A stretch of DNA of 64,000 bases from Aestuariibacter sp. GTDB taxonomy: Bacteria > Pseudomonadota > Gammaproteobacteria > Enterobacterales > Alteromonadaceae. How positions within the stretch are numbered: the stretch's first letter is position 1; each line of letters starts with the position of its first letter. The DNA is taken from positions 4,016,795-4,080,794 of the forward strand of contig CP051238.1 in assembly GCA_017794925.1 (NCBI GenBank). The letters run 5' to 3'. The translations under genes were made by a program, and so were the position numbers. The notes below the pieces were generated by a model. The model did not search any database and had not been told where the DNA came from. It worked only from the letters and a program-made list of their open reading frames with translations. This document shows, one piece after another, positions 26,381-34,818 of the stretch.

Positions 26381-27447
26381 GTCAGCAAGCCATTTTATTT
26401 ATCGACCGTGACGGCACATTGGTAGAAGAACCGCCTATCGATAAGCAGTTAGACACACTGGAAAAGCTGGTCTTCGAACCCCAGGTGATTCCCGTATTAC
26501 TTAAGCTGAAAGCGGCAGGCTACAAGCTGGTTATGGTAACCAACCAGGATGGCTTGGGTACCGACAGCTTCCCGACCGCGGATTTTGAAAAGCCACACAA
26601 TGCCATGATGGCCATCTTCGAAAGTCAGGGTGTGACCTTTGACGACGTGCTGATTTGCCCTCACTTCGACGCCGACAATTGCACATGCCGCAAGCCTAAA
26701 CTGGGCATGGTGAAAGACTATCTGCAACAGGGTAAAGTCGATTTCACCCGCTCAGCCGTAATTGGCGATCGTCTGACTGACATCCAGTTAGCCGAGAACA
26801 TGGGTATTGTAGGTATTCGCTACGACCGCGAAACGCTGAACTGGCCAATGATTGAAAAGCAACTACTGGCCTCTGCCCGCATTGCCGAAGTCACCCGCAC
26901 CACGTCTGAAACCGACATCCATGTGCGTGTAGATTTAGACTCAGCAGCTAAATCCAGTATTCACACCGGCATTGGCTTTTTCGACCACATGCTCGACCAG
27001 ATTGCCACCCATGGCGGCTTCGAACTGCAGGTAAAAGTAGATGGCGATTTACACATCGACGATCACCACAGTGTTGAAGACACCGCACTGGCATTAGGCG
27101 AAGCACTGAAAAAAGCCCTTGGCAATAAACGTGGTATTGGCCGCTTTGGTTTCGCGCTGCCCATGGACGAGTGTCGGGCGGAATGCATCATGGATATTTC
27201 CAACCGCCCTTACCTTAAGTTCGAGGCTGACTTCAGCCGCGATCAGGTAGGCGAAATGGCCACTGAAATGGTCGAGCACTTCTTCTATTCTCTGTCGCAA
27301 AGCATGGGGCTTTCCTTGCATTTGTCGACCACTGAGGGCAATGCTCACCATCAGGTAGAAAGCTTATTCAAAGTGTTTGGCCGCGCATTGCGCCAGGCAA
27401 TTACGCGCCAGGGTGACGCCCTGCCAAGCAGTAAAGGAGCCCTGTAA
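26377..27447 (+). CDS. hisB: bifunctional histidinol-phosphatase / imidazoleglycerol-phosphate dehydratase
   Basis: A 356-residue fused enzyme for steps 6 and 8 of histidine synthesis. Residues about 1-165 form a HAD phosphatase (FIDRDGTLVEE with Asp10 and Asp12, and a zinc loop CPHFDADNCTCRKPK). Residues about 168-356 form the dehydratase, with its manganese-binding histidine motifs DDHHSVEDT and NAHHQVES. The fusion is typical of gammaproteobacteria. It overlaps hisC by 4 bases, and its TAATG joins directly to hisH. Confidence 0.98.
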   Translation: MSQQAILFIDRDGTLVEEPPIDKQLDTLEKLVFEPQVIPVLLKLKAAGYKLVMVTNQDGLGTDSFPTADFEKPHNAMMAIFESQGVTFDDVLICPHFDADNCTCRKPKLGMVKDYLQQGKVDFTRSAVIGDRLTDIQLAENMGIVGIRYDRETLNWPMIEKQLLASARIAEVTRTTSETDIHVRVDLDSAAKSSIHTGIGFFDHMLDQIATHGGFELQVKVDGDLHIDDHHSVEDTALALGEALKKALGNKRGIGRFGFALPMDECRAECIMDISNRPYLKFEADFSRDQVGEMATEMVEHFFYSLSQSMGLSLHLSTTEGNAHHQVESLFKVFGRALRQAITRQGDALPSSKGAL

Positions 27448-28052
27448 TGTCACAACAAACCATTGTGATCGTAAACACCGGCTGTGCGAACATTTCATCG
27501 GTAAAGTTTGCGCTGGAACGCTTGGGTGTGGCGGTTACCGTGTCTGACGACCCGGCTGTCATTAAAGCGGCCGACAAAGTGTTTCTGCCCGGCGTGGGCA
27601 GCGCTGGCGCAGCCATGAAAAGCATTACCGGAAAAGACCTTATTCCAACGCTGCAGCAACTCACGCAACCAGTACTGGGGGTTTGTCTTGGTATGCAATT
27701 AATGGTTCAGCAGTCTGATGAAGCCACCAGCGGTACCATTGATTGCCTGAAGCTGATGCCGGGCGAAGTGACCCGCCTTAAAGCCGGCGACTTACGCCTG
27801 CCTCACATGGGCTGGAACACGATTACGCCGAAGGCTGATTCACCGTTATTTGCCGGTATTGATACGGGCACCTATTTCTACTTCGTGCACAGCTTTGCGG
27901 TACCCGTGTATGAGCATACGCTGGCATCGTGTGAATACGGCCAGCCCTTCTCGGCGGCTATCCAGCACAATAATTTCTTCGGTGTGCAATTCCACCCTGA
28001 GCGCTCTGGTGAAGCCGGTGCACAACTGTTAACTAACTTTGTGAACATGTAA
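27447..28052 (+). CDS. hisH: imidazole glycerol phosphate synthase, glutaminase subunit
   Basis: A 201-residue class I glutamine amidotransferase that provides ammonia to HisF. The catalytic cysteine is in LGVCLGMQLM (about residue 77) and the His/Glu pair in FGVQFHPERSG near the C-terminus (about residues 180-190). Start and stop overlap neighbours by a single base (TAATG) on both sides. Confidence 0.98.
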   Translation: MSQQTIVIVNTGCANISSVKFALERLGVAVTVSDDPAVIKAADKVFLPGVGSAGAAMKSITGKDLIPTLQQLTQPVLGVCLGMQLMVQQSDEATSGTIDCLKLMPGEVTRLKAGDLRLPHMGWNTITPKADSPLFAGIDTGTYFYFVHSFAVPVYEHTLASCEYGQPFSAAIQHNNFFGVQFHPERSGEAGAQLLTNFVNM

Positions 28053-28789
28053 TGATTATTCCAGCAATTGATTTAATAGACGGCGCGGTCGTTCGCCTTT
28101 ATCAGGGCGACTACAATCAGAAAACCCAGTACACCTTAGCGCCGGTTGATGTGGTGCATAGCTACGCCGACCAGGGTGCAGAATGGCTTCATATTGTGGA
28201 TCTGACCGGTGCTAAAGACACCAGCAAGCGTCAGCTTACCCTGCTCAAACAAATGGTCGACACCAAGCGCATGAAGTTTCAGGCTGGTGGCGGTATTCGC
28301 AGTGAGCAGGAAGTCGCTCAGCTGTTAGAGTCCGGCGTAAGCCGCGTGGTCGTTGGTTCATTGGCGGTAAAGGAAACGGCACTGGTAAAGAGTTGGGTTG
28401 AGAAATACGGCCCGGAGCACATTGTACTGGCCCTGGATATCAACATTGACGAGCAAGGCAATAAATTCATTGCCACCCACGGCTGGCAGGAAAACTCGGG
28501 AGTGTCACTGGAACAAATCCTGGGTGAGTTTGCTGAAGTCGGCGCAAAACATGTTCTGTGCACCGATATAAGCCGCGACGGTACCTTGCAAGGCTCTAAC
28601 GTGGCACTGTACACCGAAGTGTGTAAACAGTTTCCGGCAGTAAGCTGGCAGGCCTCTGGTGGCATTGGCTCGCTGGACGACATTCGCGCCTTACGCCCCA
28701 CCGGCGTCGGCGGCGTGATTTTAGGCCGGGCGTTACTGGAAGGTAAATTCAACGTTGAGGAGGCTATCGCATGCTGGCAAAACGGATAA
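28052..28789 (+). CDS. hisA: ProFAR isomerase
   Basis: A 245-residue TIM-barrel enzyme that isomerises the aminoaldose ProFAR to PRFAR. The general-base aspartate is in PAIDLIDGAVVRLYQGDY (Asp8) and the general acid in CTDISRDGTLQGSN (about residue 171). The phosphate-binding loops QAGGGIR and ASGGIGS are present. It overlaps the following hisF by 19 bases. Confidence 0.98.
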   Translation: MIIPAIDLIDGAVVRLYQGDYNQKTQYTLAPVDVVHSYADQGAEWLHIVDLTGAKDTSKRQLTLLKQMVDTKRMKFQAGGGIRSEQEVAQLLESGVSRVVVGSLAVKETALVKSWVEKYGPEHIVLALDINIDEQGNKFIATHGWQENSGVSLEQILGEFAEVGAKHVLCTDISRDGTLQGSNVALYTEVCKQFPAVSWQASGGIGSLDDIRALRPTGVGGVILGRALLEGKFNVEEAIACWQNG

Positions 28790-29559
28790 TTCCTTGTTTG
28801 GATGTACGCGATGGCAAAGTGGTTAAGGGCGTACAATTTCGCAACCACGAAATCATTGGTGACATCGTACCGCTGGCGGAACAATACGCGAAAGCCGGCG
28901 CAGACGAACTGGTGTTTTACGATATTACCGCCAGCTCTGACCAGCGTGTGGTAGACAAAAGCTGGGTAAGCCGTATTGCACAAGTCATTGATATCCCGTT
29001 CTGCGTGGCCGGTGGTATCAAGTCAGTTGAAGATGCGGGCCGCATCCTTGAAATGGGTGCCGACAAGATTTCCATAAACTCACCAGCGCTGACTAACCCT
29101 GACCTGATCAACGAGCTACACGATGTGTACGGGCAGCAGTGCGTGGTAATCGGTATCGACAGTTTTTACAACAAAGACAACAACCAGTACGAAGTGTACA
29201 AATTTACCGGCGACGAGAGTCGCACTCAGCAAACCGCCTGGCAAACACTGGACTGGATTAAAGAAGTGCAGCAACGCGGTGCCGGTGAAATCGTACTGAA
29301 TTGTATGAACCAGGACGGCGTGCGTCAGGGTTACGACATTGCTCAGCTAAAAGCCGTGCGTGATATTTGTAATATCCCGCTGATTGCCTCTGGCGGAGCG
29401 GGCGCGATTACCCACTTTACCGATGTATTTCAACAAGCCGATGTCGACGGCGCGCTGGCAGCGTCTGTTTTCCACAAAGGCATTATCGACATCGACGAAC
29501 TCAAAGCCACGCTGGTTAGCGAAGGCATTGCCATGCGCGAACGCTTTCGCCAGGGTTAA
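28771..29559 (+). CDS. hisF: imidazole glycerol phosphate synthase, cyclase subunit
   Basis: A 262-residue TIM barrel, the cyclase partner of HisH. It uses ammonia from HisH to turn PRFAR into imidazole glycerol phosphate and AICAR. Catalytic aspartates are visible in IIPCLDVRDGKVVKG (Asp11) and LNCMNQDGVRQGYD. The phosphate loops CVAGGIKS and IASGGAGA are intact. The start lies inside hisA with GAGGAGG upstream, which supports this ATG. Confidence 0.98.
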   Translation: MLAKRIIPCLDVRDGKVVKGVQFRNHEIIGDIVPLAEQYAKAGADELVFYDITASSDQRVVDKSWVSRIAQVIDIPFCVAGGIKSVEDAGRILEMGADKISINSPALTNPDLINELHDVYGQQCVVIGIDSFYNKDNNQYEVYKFTGDESRTQQTAWQTLDWIKEVQQRGAGEIVLNCMNQDGVRQGYDIAQLKAVRDICNIPLIASGGAGAITHFTDVFQQADVDGALAASVFHKGIIDIDELKATLVSEGIAMRERFRQG

Positions 29560-29576
29560 CCGACAAGGGTGTGAAT

Positions 29577-30197
29577 ATGAAAGTGACACAACAAACACTT
29601 GCGCAATTGGCGTGGGATAAAATGGACAACCTGCTGCCTGCCATCGTGCAGGATGCCGTAACCGGCAAAGTGCTGATGCAGGGTTATATGAATCAGGACG
29701 CACTGACAACAACGCTGGAAAGCGGCAAGGTCACATTTTTTAGCCGTTCAAAGCAGCGCTTGTGGCAAAAAGGCGAAACCTCAGGCAATACACTGGATCT
29801 GGTGAGCATCAGCGCTGATTGTGATGCCGACTCGTTGTTGGTACTGGCCAATCCCAATGGCCCAACCTGCCACACCGGCGCAGAAAGCTGCTGGTTTAAT
29901 GGTGAGGTTGCTGACTACACCTTTATTGGCGATCTTGAGCGGATACTGGCTGAGCGTAAAAACGCCGATCCCGACTCCAGCTATACCGCCAGACTGTACA
30001 GCAAAGGCGTAAAACGCATCGCCCAGAAAGTAGGTGAAGAAGGCGTAGAAACCGCCCTGGCGGCGACCGTTATGGACACCGAAGAACTGAAAAACGAAGC
30101 AGCCGATTTACTGTATCACTTAACGGTACTGCTACAAGCGTGTGATATGTCGATGTCGGATGCGATCAGCATTCTTCGCGAACGTCACAAAGCCTAA
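29577..30197 (+). CDS. hisI: bifunctional phosphoribosyl-AMP cyclohydrolase / phosphoribosyl-ATP pyrophosphatase
   Basis: A 206-residue fusion of the HisI cyclohydrolase (about 1-110) and the HisE pyrophosphatase (about 115-206), catalysing steps 2 and 3. The cyclohydrolase shows MQGYMNQDAL, the metal-binding DCDADSLLV and PTCHTGAESCWF. The HisE part shows KVGEEGVETALAA and ELKNEAADLLYHL. ATG 29577 is preferred because AAGGG lies about 8 bases upstream; an in-frame GTG at 29571 is too close to it. Last gene of the operon, followed by a terminator. Confidence 0.97.
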   Translation: MKVTQQTLAQLAWDKMDNLLPAIVQDAVTGKVLMQGYMNQDALTTTLESGKVTFFSRSKQRLWQKGETSGNTLDLVSISADCDADSLLVLANPNGPTCHTGAESCWFNGEVADYTFIGDLERILAERKNADPDSSYTARLYSKGVKRIAQKVGEEGVETALAATVMDTEELKNEAADLLYHLTVLLQACDMSMSDAISILRERHKA

Positions 30198-30212
30198 CAC
30201 CTTCCTGTTAAA

Positions 30213-30247
30213 AAGAGCCGCGATAGTCTGAACGCGGCTCTTCTCTC
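30213..30247 (+). terminator. terminator of the his operon
   Basis: AAGAGCCGCG (30213-30222) and CGCGGCTCTT (30233-30242) form a perfect 10-bp stem with a 10-base loop, followed by a pyrimidine-rich tail. It starts 16 bases after the hisI stop codon. Confidence 0.85.
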
Positions 30248-30399
30248 CTCCCCTAATTAAAAATTCACAACACTGATACCCGATATGAAAATGAAGTGCG
30301 GATTACCGCCATATTTGGCTTGCATGAAATTTATACAGCGTTAAGATTTTAGTATGACTTTTATATTGTTTTGCATGCACGTCAAATCAGGAAAAGCCA

Positions 30400-31203
30400 T
30401 TGCATATTATTCTCTTACTCATACTGTTATCACTTTTTCACTTTCGCGCATTCTCTGCTGAAGAGGTGGTCACTAACGATAATAAACATATTATCGTCGG
30501 CGCCCAGCTAAGCGGGCTGTTTCATTTAGGCACAGGCACCGAAAATCGTGGTGTCTACTTCGATATCATTTATAAAGCATTGCAGGAAACCGGCCTTTAC
30601 GAACAATTTGAGCTTATCGTGATGCCAATGTCCCGGGCAAAAAAAGACTTTGTAGAAAAGAAATATGCTTGCTATGCACCAGGTATCGCTTCGTTTGACC
30701 TGACTAATGAAGCAAAAGATCTTGGTCACTCACTTATCAGCACGCCACTCAACAGAGCGTCTGTGAGAGTGATCAGTAAAGATCCTGGTGATGTCCCGTC
30801 AAGCGCATCAGACATTTCTAATTACAGTGTACTTAGCATTGTACGGGGTACGCCAATGAGCGATGAAATGAAAGGCATTGCGGAACGGGTTACCCAAGTG
30901 TTTTACGTCAATAGTGAAGCAGAGAATGTTCAGATGTTAGTATCGGAAAAGGTCGACTACATTTTTGCGTTTTATCCGGATATTTTATTCGCCTACGAGA
31001 CACTTGGTATTAATCCTCTCCCCTTCAACCAAGACTATTCTCCATTAGTAATGGACGACACCGTGTTGTGCCACCCCGAGTTTGAAGACGCATTCAACGT
31101 TCTGGATACAAAGCTCGAGGAATATAAAAAAGACGGCACGTTAAGCGCCATTCTCGGACACTTGTACATGCTCCCCGAGAATGTGTCTGCAGAGCGAATG
31201 TAA
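30400..31203 (+). CDS. periplasmic solute-binding-like protein
   Basis: A 267-residue secreted protein with a signal peptide (about 1-20, ending FRAFSAEE) and a type II periplasmic-binding fold of the SBP_bac_3 kind: GVYFDIIYKALQETG near residue 50 and the small-domain helix ENVQMLVSEKVDYIFAF. Such proteins bind amino-acid-like ligands. No ABC transporter genes are near, so it may be an orphan sensor or binding protein. The start is TTG 30400, supported by AGGAAAAG about 8 bases upstream; no ATG fits the signal peptide. Confidence 0.75.
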   Translation: MHIILLLILLSLFHFRAFSAEEVVTNDNKHIIVGAQLSGLFHLGTGTENRGVYFDIIYKALQETGLYEQFELIVMPMSRAKKDFVEKKYACYAPGIASFDLTNEAKDLGHSLISTPLNRASVRVISKDPGDVPSSASDISNYSVLSIVRGTPMSDEMKGIAERVTQVFYVNSEAENVQMLVSEKVDYIFAFYPDILFAYETLGINPLPFNQDYSPLVMDDTVLCHPEFEDAFNVLDTKLEEYKKDGTLSAILGHLYMLPENVSAERM

Positions 31204-31298
31204 GTGAGTACCTTGCAAGACACTCAGTACAACCCAGGCGATCTGCACCCAAACATTATTGGAGCATAACTTGATAATGCTCGTCTTCTACTCTCAGG

Positions 31299-31652
31299 TT
31301 ACTCACCTCCACCATCAGACGTAGTTGCCGTCGCAGCGATAATGCTAGCAGTGGCAGCCGAGGATTGTTGCGCTTGTAACTGATCCGCAATCAGGCTGGC
31401 ATTTTGGTTTTCACTGGCGATAATGCACGCGCCATAACCAAAGCCATCCAGTTTGTTTTCCCAACGAATTCTACCATTTTCTGCGTTTACGCAGAACAAG
31501 TGCCCGCCGGAATATGCAAACACGTTATTATCTTCAAACAGTAAATTAGTGACACCAGAAGTCGACTTTAATTTGGTATCCCATAGTTTCTTCCCTGTCG
31601 CTTTATCCAAACACACTACATGGCCTTTTATACCCAAGAATAGCTTTTCCAT
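31299..31652 (-). CDS. short PQQ-like beta-propeller repeat protein
   Basis: A 117-residue protein that holds about two PQQ-type beta-propeller blades: VVCLDKATGKKLWDTKL (about 11-28) and LFCVNAENGRIRWENKLDGF (about 52-71). The C-terminal 40 residues are Ala, Ser, Thr and Gln-rich and probably disordered. There is no signal peptide, and two blades cannot close a propeller, so it would have to assemble with others or act as a small binding unit. AAGGAG stands 6 bases before the ATG, so the gene looks intact rather than a broken end. Confidence 0.72.
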   Translation of the reverse strand: MEKLFLGIKGHVVCLDKATGKKLWDTKLKSTSGVTNLLFEDNNVFAYSGGHLFCVNAENGRIRWENKLDGFGYGACIIASENQNASLIADQLQAQQSSAATASIIAATATTSDGGGE

Positions 31653-31783
31653 TTCGGCTCCTTCATCACTCGAATCTGGCAGTCAGGTTAACACCATTCA
31701 GTGGACATGATATGCCTCAGACATACTTGCTAACAATTCCCATTTGCCGGGAATAGACATCACTCTCATTGAAAGCCTGGACG

Positions 31784-32584
31784 CTACCGAACTGATACTT
31801 GCTGAACAGCGGGCTGGTACCCTTGCTCAGCAGACCGCTTTAACCATAACGTACTTTTCGTCATATTCATTGGCTTCCCAGTGCCAGTCGCAAACATAAC
31901 GGATAACGCATATTGCGCCTTGGGATTACCGGCTTCGGCGGCTAAAGTGAATAACGCTGCGGCTTTCTGCATATCGCGCTCGACAGCCAGCCCTGTTTCG
32001 TACAACCAGGCAAGTTCAGTCATCGCTGCATAGTCCGGAGGGTCCTGTTCAGTTAGCGCAACTAATTGCTTGATAGCCTGTTCGCTGTCCCCTTTCATTA
32101 ATAGCTGCTTTACCGTCACCAAAGAGTCAGTCGAATCACCATTGTCCAGTGTTTGCAACAACTGGCCTGCGTCTTCATCACCATCCAGTGCCGCTATCAT
32201 CAGCCAGTGTCTTGCGGTCTCGACAGACACCAGTTCCGGATGCGCCAGTGCCATTAAGCCAACCTGATAGGCTCCGGCTCGGCTCCCTGCTTCGGCAGAC
32301 TGTAAATAGTAATCCCGGGCTTGCGCCAGGTTTGCCGGCACCCCTTTTCCTTGTTCATAAAGGATCCCTAAATTAAATAACGCCTCTTCGTTCCCCGCCC
32401 CTTTCATGTGCTGCCACATAGCATGTGCCAGTGAATAGTTCGCCATTTTAAATTCAGCATAAGCGAGATAGAGTTGAACGCGAGGCTGAGCAGCGACAAA
32501 ATCTTCAGGTAAATCATTATTAGCCTGAGCCAATGGCAAACAAGCCAGTCCAATCAGTGCACCAGCCCACCGAATAACATTCAT
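31784..32584 (-). CDS. secreted Sel1-like repeat protein
   Basis: A 266-residue protein with a signal peptide (about 1-21, cut after LAQA) and Sel1-type tetratricopeptide repeats: EALFNLGILYEQGKGVPANLAQARDYY near 69-95, AYQVGLMAL with the following helix, MTELAWLYETGLAVERDMQKA near 190-210 and AQYALSVMFATGTGKPMNMTKS near 226-247. Such alpha-solenoids bind partner proteins in the periplasm. Partner unknown. It is the last of four minus-strand genes for small exported proteins. Confidence 0.8.
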   Translation of the reverse strand: MNVIRWAGALIGLACLPLAQANNDLPEDFVAAQPRVQLYLAYAEFKMANYSLAHAMWQHMKGAGNEEALFNLGILYEQGKGVPANLAQARDYYLQSAEAGSRAGAYQVGLMALAHPELVSVETARHWLMIAALDGDEDAGQLLQTLDNGDSTDSLVTVKQLLMKGDSEQAIKQLVALTEQDPPDYAAMTELAWLYETGLAVERDMQKAAALFTLAAEAGNPKAQYALSVMFATGTGKPMNMTKSTLWLKRSAEQGYQPAVQQVSVR

Positions 32585-32716
32585 GATTCATCTCTCGCTG
32601 TTCGTTGATGCACTAAGACTAAGTCAAATTGATTGGCTTTGTACTCCTACTTTAGAACGTTTTTCCTCAAGTATGGCAAATCACCGTATCGTCCAGGCGT
32701 CCATCTTGACTGCGAT

Positions 32717-33193
32717 TTATTGTTGGCAACGCTCAAAATCAATCTGTAAATTAAACAAATAAGGCGTTACACCAGACATGTCACCGTCTTTCACGTTTAC
32801 GTCTATGTTCTTCCAGGTATGACTCTGTAACGCGAGCAAAAAGTCCGGGTAGCTGCAAATGGCCTGCAACACGATGGGCTTGTACCGCTCAACAATGTCA
32901 TCGCGATTATCCCGTTGATAGCGTTTATCCGTGAATTGAAATCCATCCCGATAATGCAAAGTCAGTGACACCCGACCATTACCTGGATTGATGAAGGAAT
33001 GATAAAAAAGATGAGGATCAGTAAGGCTCAAATAGTCCTGAAAGAGCTCATTGCGTTCTTCTGCCTGCCATTGAGGATAATTGCCAAATAGAGTAACAAT
33101 CAAATAGCCAACTAAGAAAACACCGGCAGGTAGAAGGTAAAGGGTCTTAGCAAGGTGCCCTGTGTTATGCCCTGTGTTGTGCTGTTTTGTCAC
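32717..33193 (-). CDS. membrane-anchored protein of unknown function
   Basis: This 158-residue protein was not recognised. A short N-terminal cytosolic tail contains a duplicated NTGH, encoded by a 12-base tandem repeat (about 33157-33180), followed by one membrane helix (about 17-40). The periplasmic part has no known motif and two cysteines (about residues 113 and 156) that could pair. The start is GTG 33193 in an unclear context. It follows the periplasmic-binding-like gene by 28 bases on the same strand, so they may be co-transcribed. Confidence 0.6.
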   Translation of the reverse strand: MTKQHNTGHNTGHLAKTLYLLPAGVFLVGYLIVTLFGNYPQWQAEERNELFQDYLSLTDPHLFYHSFINPGNGRVSLTLHYRDGFQFTDKRYQRDNRDDIVERYKPIVLQAICSYPDFLLALQSHTWKNIDVNVKDGDMSGVTPYLFNLQIDFERCQQ

Positions 33194-33221
33194 ATCATTG
33201 TATCACTGAGGGGAAAATACG

Positions 33222-33953
33222 TTATGGCCGATAACCAATATCATTGGCTGCCCGGCGCAATCGCGCCACAATCGCCGCAGGCATTTGTGGGCTGGCAGCC
33301 AAATACGCTTTTACCGAAAGCTCAGGGATAAGCTGTTGCAAGGTTACGTCGTCAGATTCAAGACCAACCAACCCGGCAGTGTCACGAATCAATTGCGGGT
33401 CTTCAATAATGAAATCAACCGTGCCACGCTTTAGCTCCTCCCAGGAACAAATAATATCAGCACAGGATATGAGATTAATGCCTTCTTCAAAGCCCAGCTC
33501 TTTCAGCCATTTTTCAGCAACATCACCGCGCTGGGTAGCCACCGAAAAAGCTTTAAGATCGTTCCAATCCTCTACGGTAATATTGGTGCGGGTGGAAAGA
33601 GTAAGAATACCCAGTTCAAATTGCGTTATCGGTGTTATCCACTGATACTGATGTTCCCGCTCCGGGGTTCTGGCTATAGAAAAAATCAGGGCTCGACTGT
33701 GACGCTGCGTATTTAAAACCGCTCTGGCCCATGGAAACACTTTGAATTCAGCGCCGTAACCAGCACGCCTCAGAATATTGTGAACCCTATCGATCACCTC
33801 TCCGATGACTTTACCATTTTTCACATAATGATAGGGAGGAGAGTTTTCCGTAAACACCAACAAAGAGGTTTCAGCACAGGCACTGCCGCTGACTATCAAC
33901 CCAACACTCAAATACACACTTCTGAGTAACCGTCTCATCCCACTACAAAACAT
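33222..33953 (-). CDS. periplasmic solute-binding-like protein
   Basis: A 243-residue exported protein with a signal peptide (to about residue 27, SGSACAE) and the SBP_bac_3 fold: LLVFTENSPPYHYVKNGKVIGEVIDRV (about 31-57), the conserved FPWARAVLNTQ and a typical late helix ELKRGTVDFIIEDP. The FPWARA-type subgroup is common in Alteromonadales, often without a transporter. Met6 (33938) is an alternative start. It is similar in type to the product at 30400-31203 but clearly a different sequence. Confidence 0.75.
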   Translation of the reverse strand: MFCSGMRRLLRSVYLSVGLIVSGSACAETSLLVFTENSPPYHYVKNGKVIGEVIDRVHNILRRAGYGAEFKVFPWARAVLNTQRHSRALIFSIARTPEREHQYQWITPITQFELGILTLSTRTNITVEDWNDLKAFSVATQRGDVAEKWLKELGFEEGINLISCADIICSWEELKRGTVDFIIEDPQLIRDTAGLVGLESDDVTLQQLIPELSVKAYLAASPQMPAAIVARLRRAANDIGYRP

Positions 33954-34031
33954 GTTTCTAATCCCTGTTTACATAGTAGCGCGAAACAAAGCCACTGCAA
34001 CTCCCAATGTGAATCAGAACTGCATAAACAC

Positions 34032-34059
34032 AAAAAAACCAGTCATTCCCTGACTGGCT
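34032..34059 (-). terminator. terminator of the small Sel1-like gene
   Basis: On the minus strand CCAGTCA (34057-34051) pairs with TGACTGG (34045-34039) and is followed by a T run (34038-34032). It lies about 30 bases after the stop codon at 34088. Confidence 0.85.
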
Positions 34060-34087
34060 TTTCGCAATTCAGGTATCTGAACCTGTA

Positions 34088-34624
34088 TTAAGAACCATCG
34101 AATTCCCGTTCACAAATAATTTCTGTGATACTGCTTCCGGTTGGTCGGTAACGTTTGCAATTGTGTTCTGTTGCTTCTGCGCCATAAGTTTCAATATGAT
34201 GTGCAACATCGGCTTTCCACGCCGTTTGAACTTCTTCAGGAATGGCTTCTGAAATCTTTTTAAACGAGTGATTCCACTGTGAATTACGCGCTTCCATCGC
34301 TACATTTAGCCATAACCAGCCTTGCTTGTTATTAATGTCAGTACCCCAACCATTGAAATAACTCATTGCCAGGTAGAATTGCGACTGTTTGTTACCAAAA
34401 CGCGCACCTTCATTAAGTAATCGAAATGATGTGTCGTAATTTTTAGCATGCAAAGCCAACAGCGCATGCTCTACAGTCAAATTGTATTCTTGCTGATTGC
34501 GGCTAAGTATCGGACCATCACCACCTTCAACCGTAATTACCTCTACATCTTGTGCAAAAGACAGCATAGGCAGAGCACTTACCGTTGCTACCAACAACAT
34601 TTTCTTTAATTTGCTAAAGTCCAT
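34088..34624 (-). CDS. small secreted protein with Sel1-like repeat
   Basis: A 178-residue protein with a signal peptide (about 1-25, ending LSFAQD) and one recognisable Sel1-like pair of helices (QSQFYLAMSYFNGWGTDINN, then KQGWLWLNVAMEA). Two cysteines near the C-terminus may form a disulfide. The ATG at 34624 is certain in practice because GAGGAGG lies 6 bases upstream; the frame extends 24 codons further without such a site. It has its own terminator. Function unknown. Confidence 0.8.
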   Translation of the reverse strand: MDFSKLKKMLLVATVSALPMLSFAQDVEVITVEGGDGPILSRNQQEYNLTVEHALLALHAKNYDTSFRLLNEGARFGNKQSQFYLAMSYFNGWGTDINNKQGWLWLNVAMEARNSQWNHSFKKISEAIPEEVQTAWKADVAHHIETYGAEATEHNCKRYRPTGSSITEIICEREFDGS

Positions 34625-34818
34625 TTTTGCCTCCTCTAGACGAACATTATCAGTTCGCAACCATGACCCAGTTAACCTCGCCATACAACTGTACAAAGTA
34701 TGTGTTGCGTGATTATGATCATAGTGTATTGCCGCTTGGACTCAACCAAACAGGTGTAACAAGCAGCCCAAAGCAGTAACGAAATGTGTCGATATGTATA
34801 ATTTGAAACGTTTGACGC

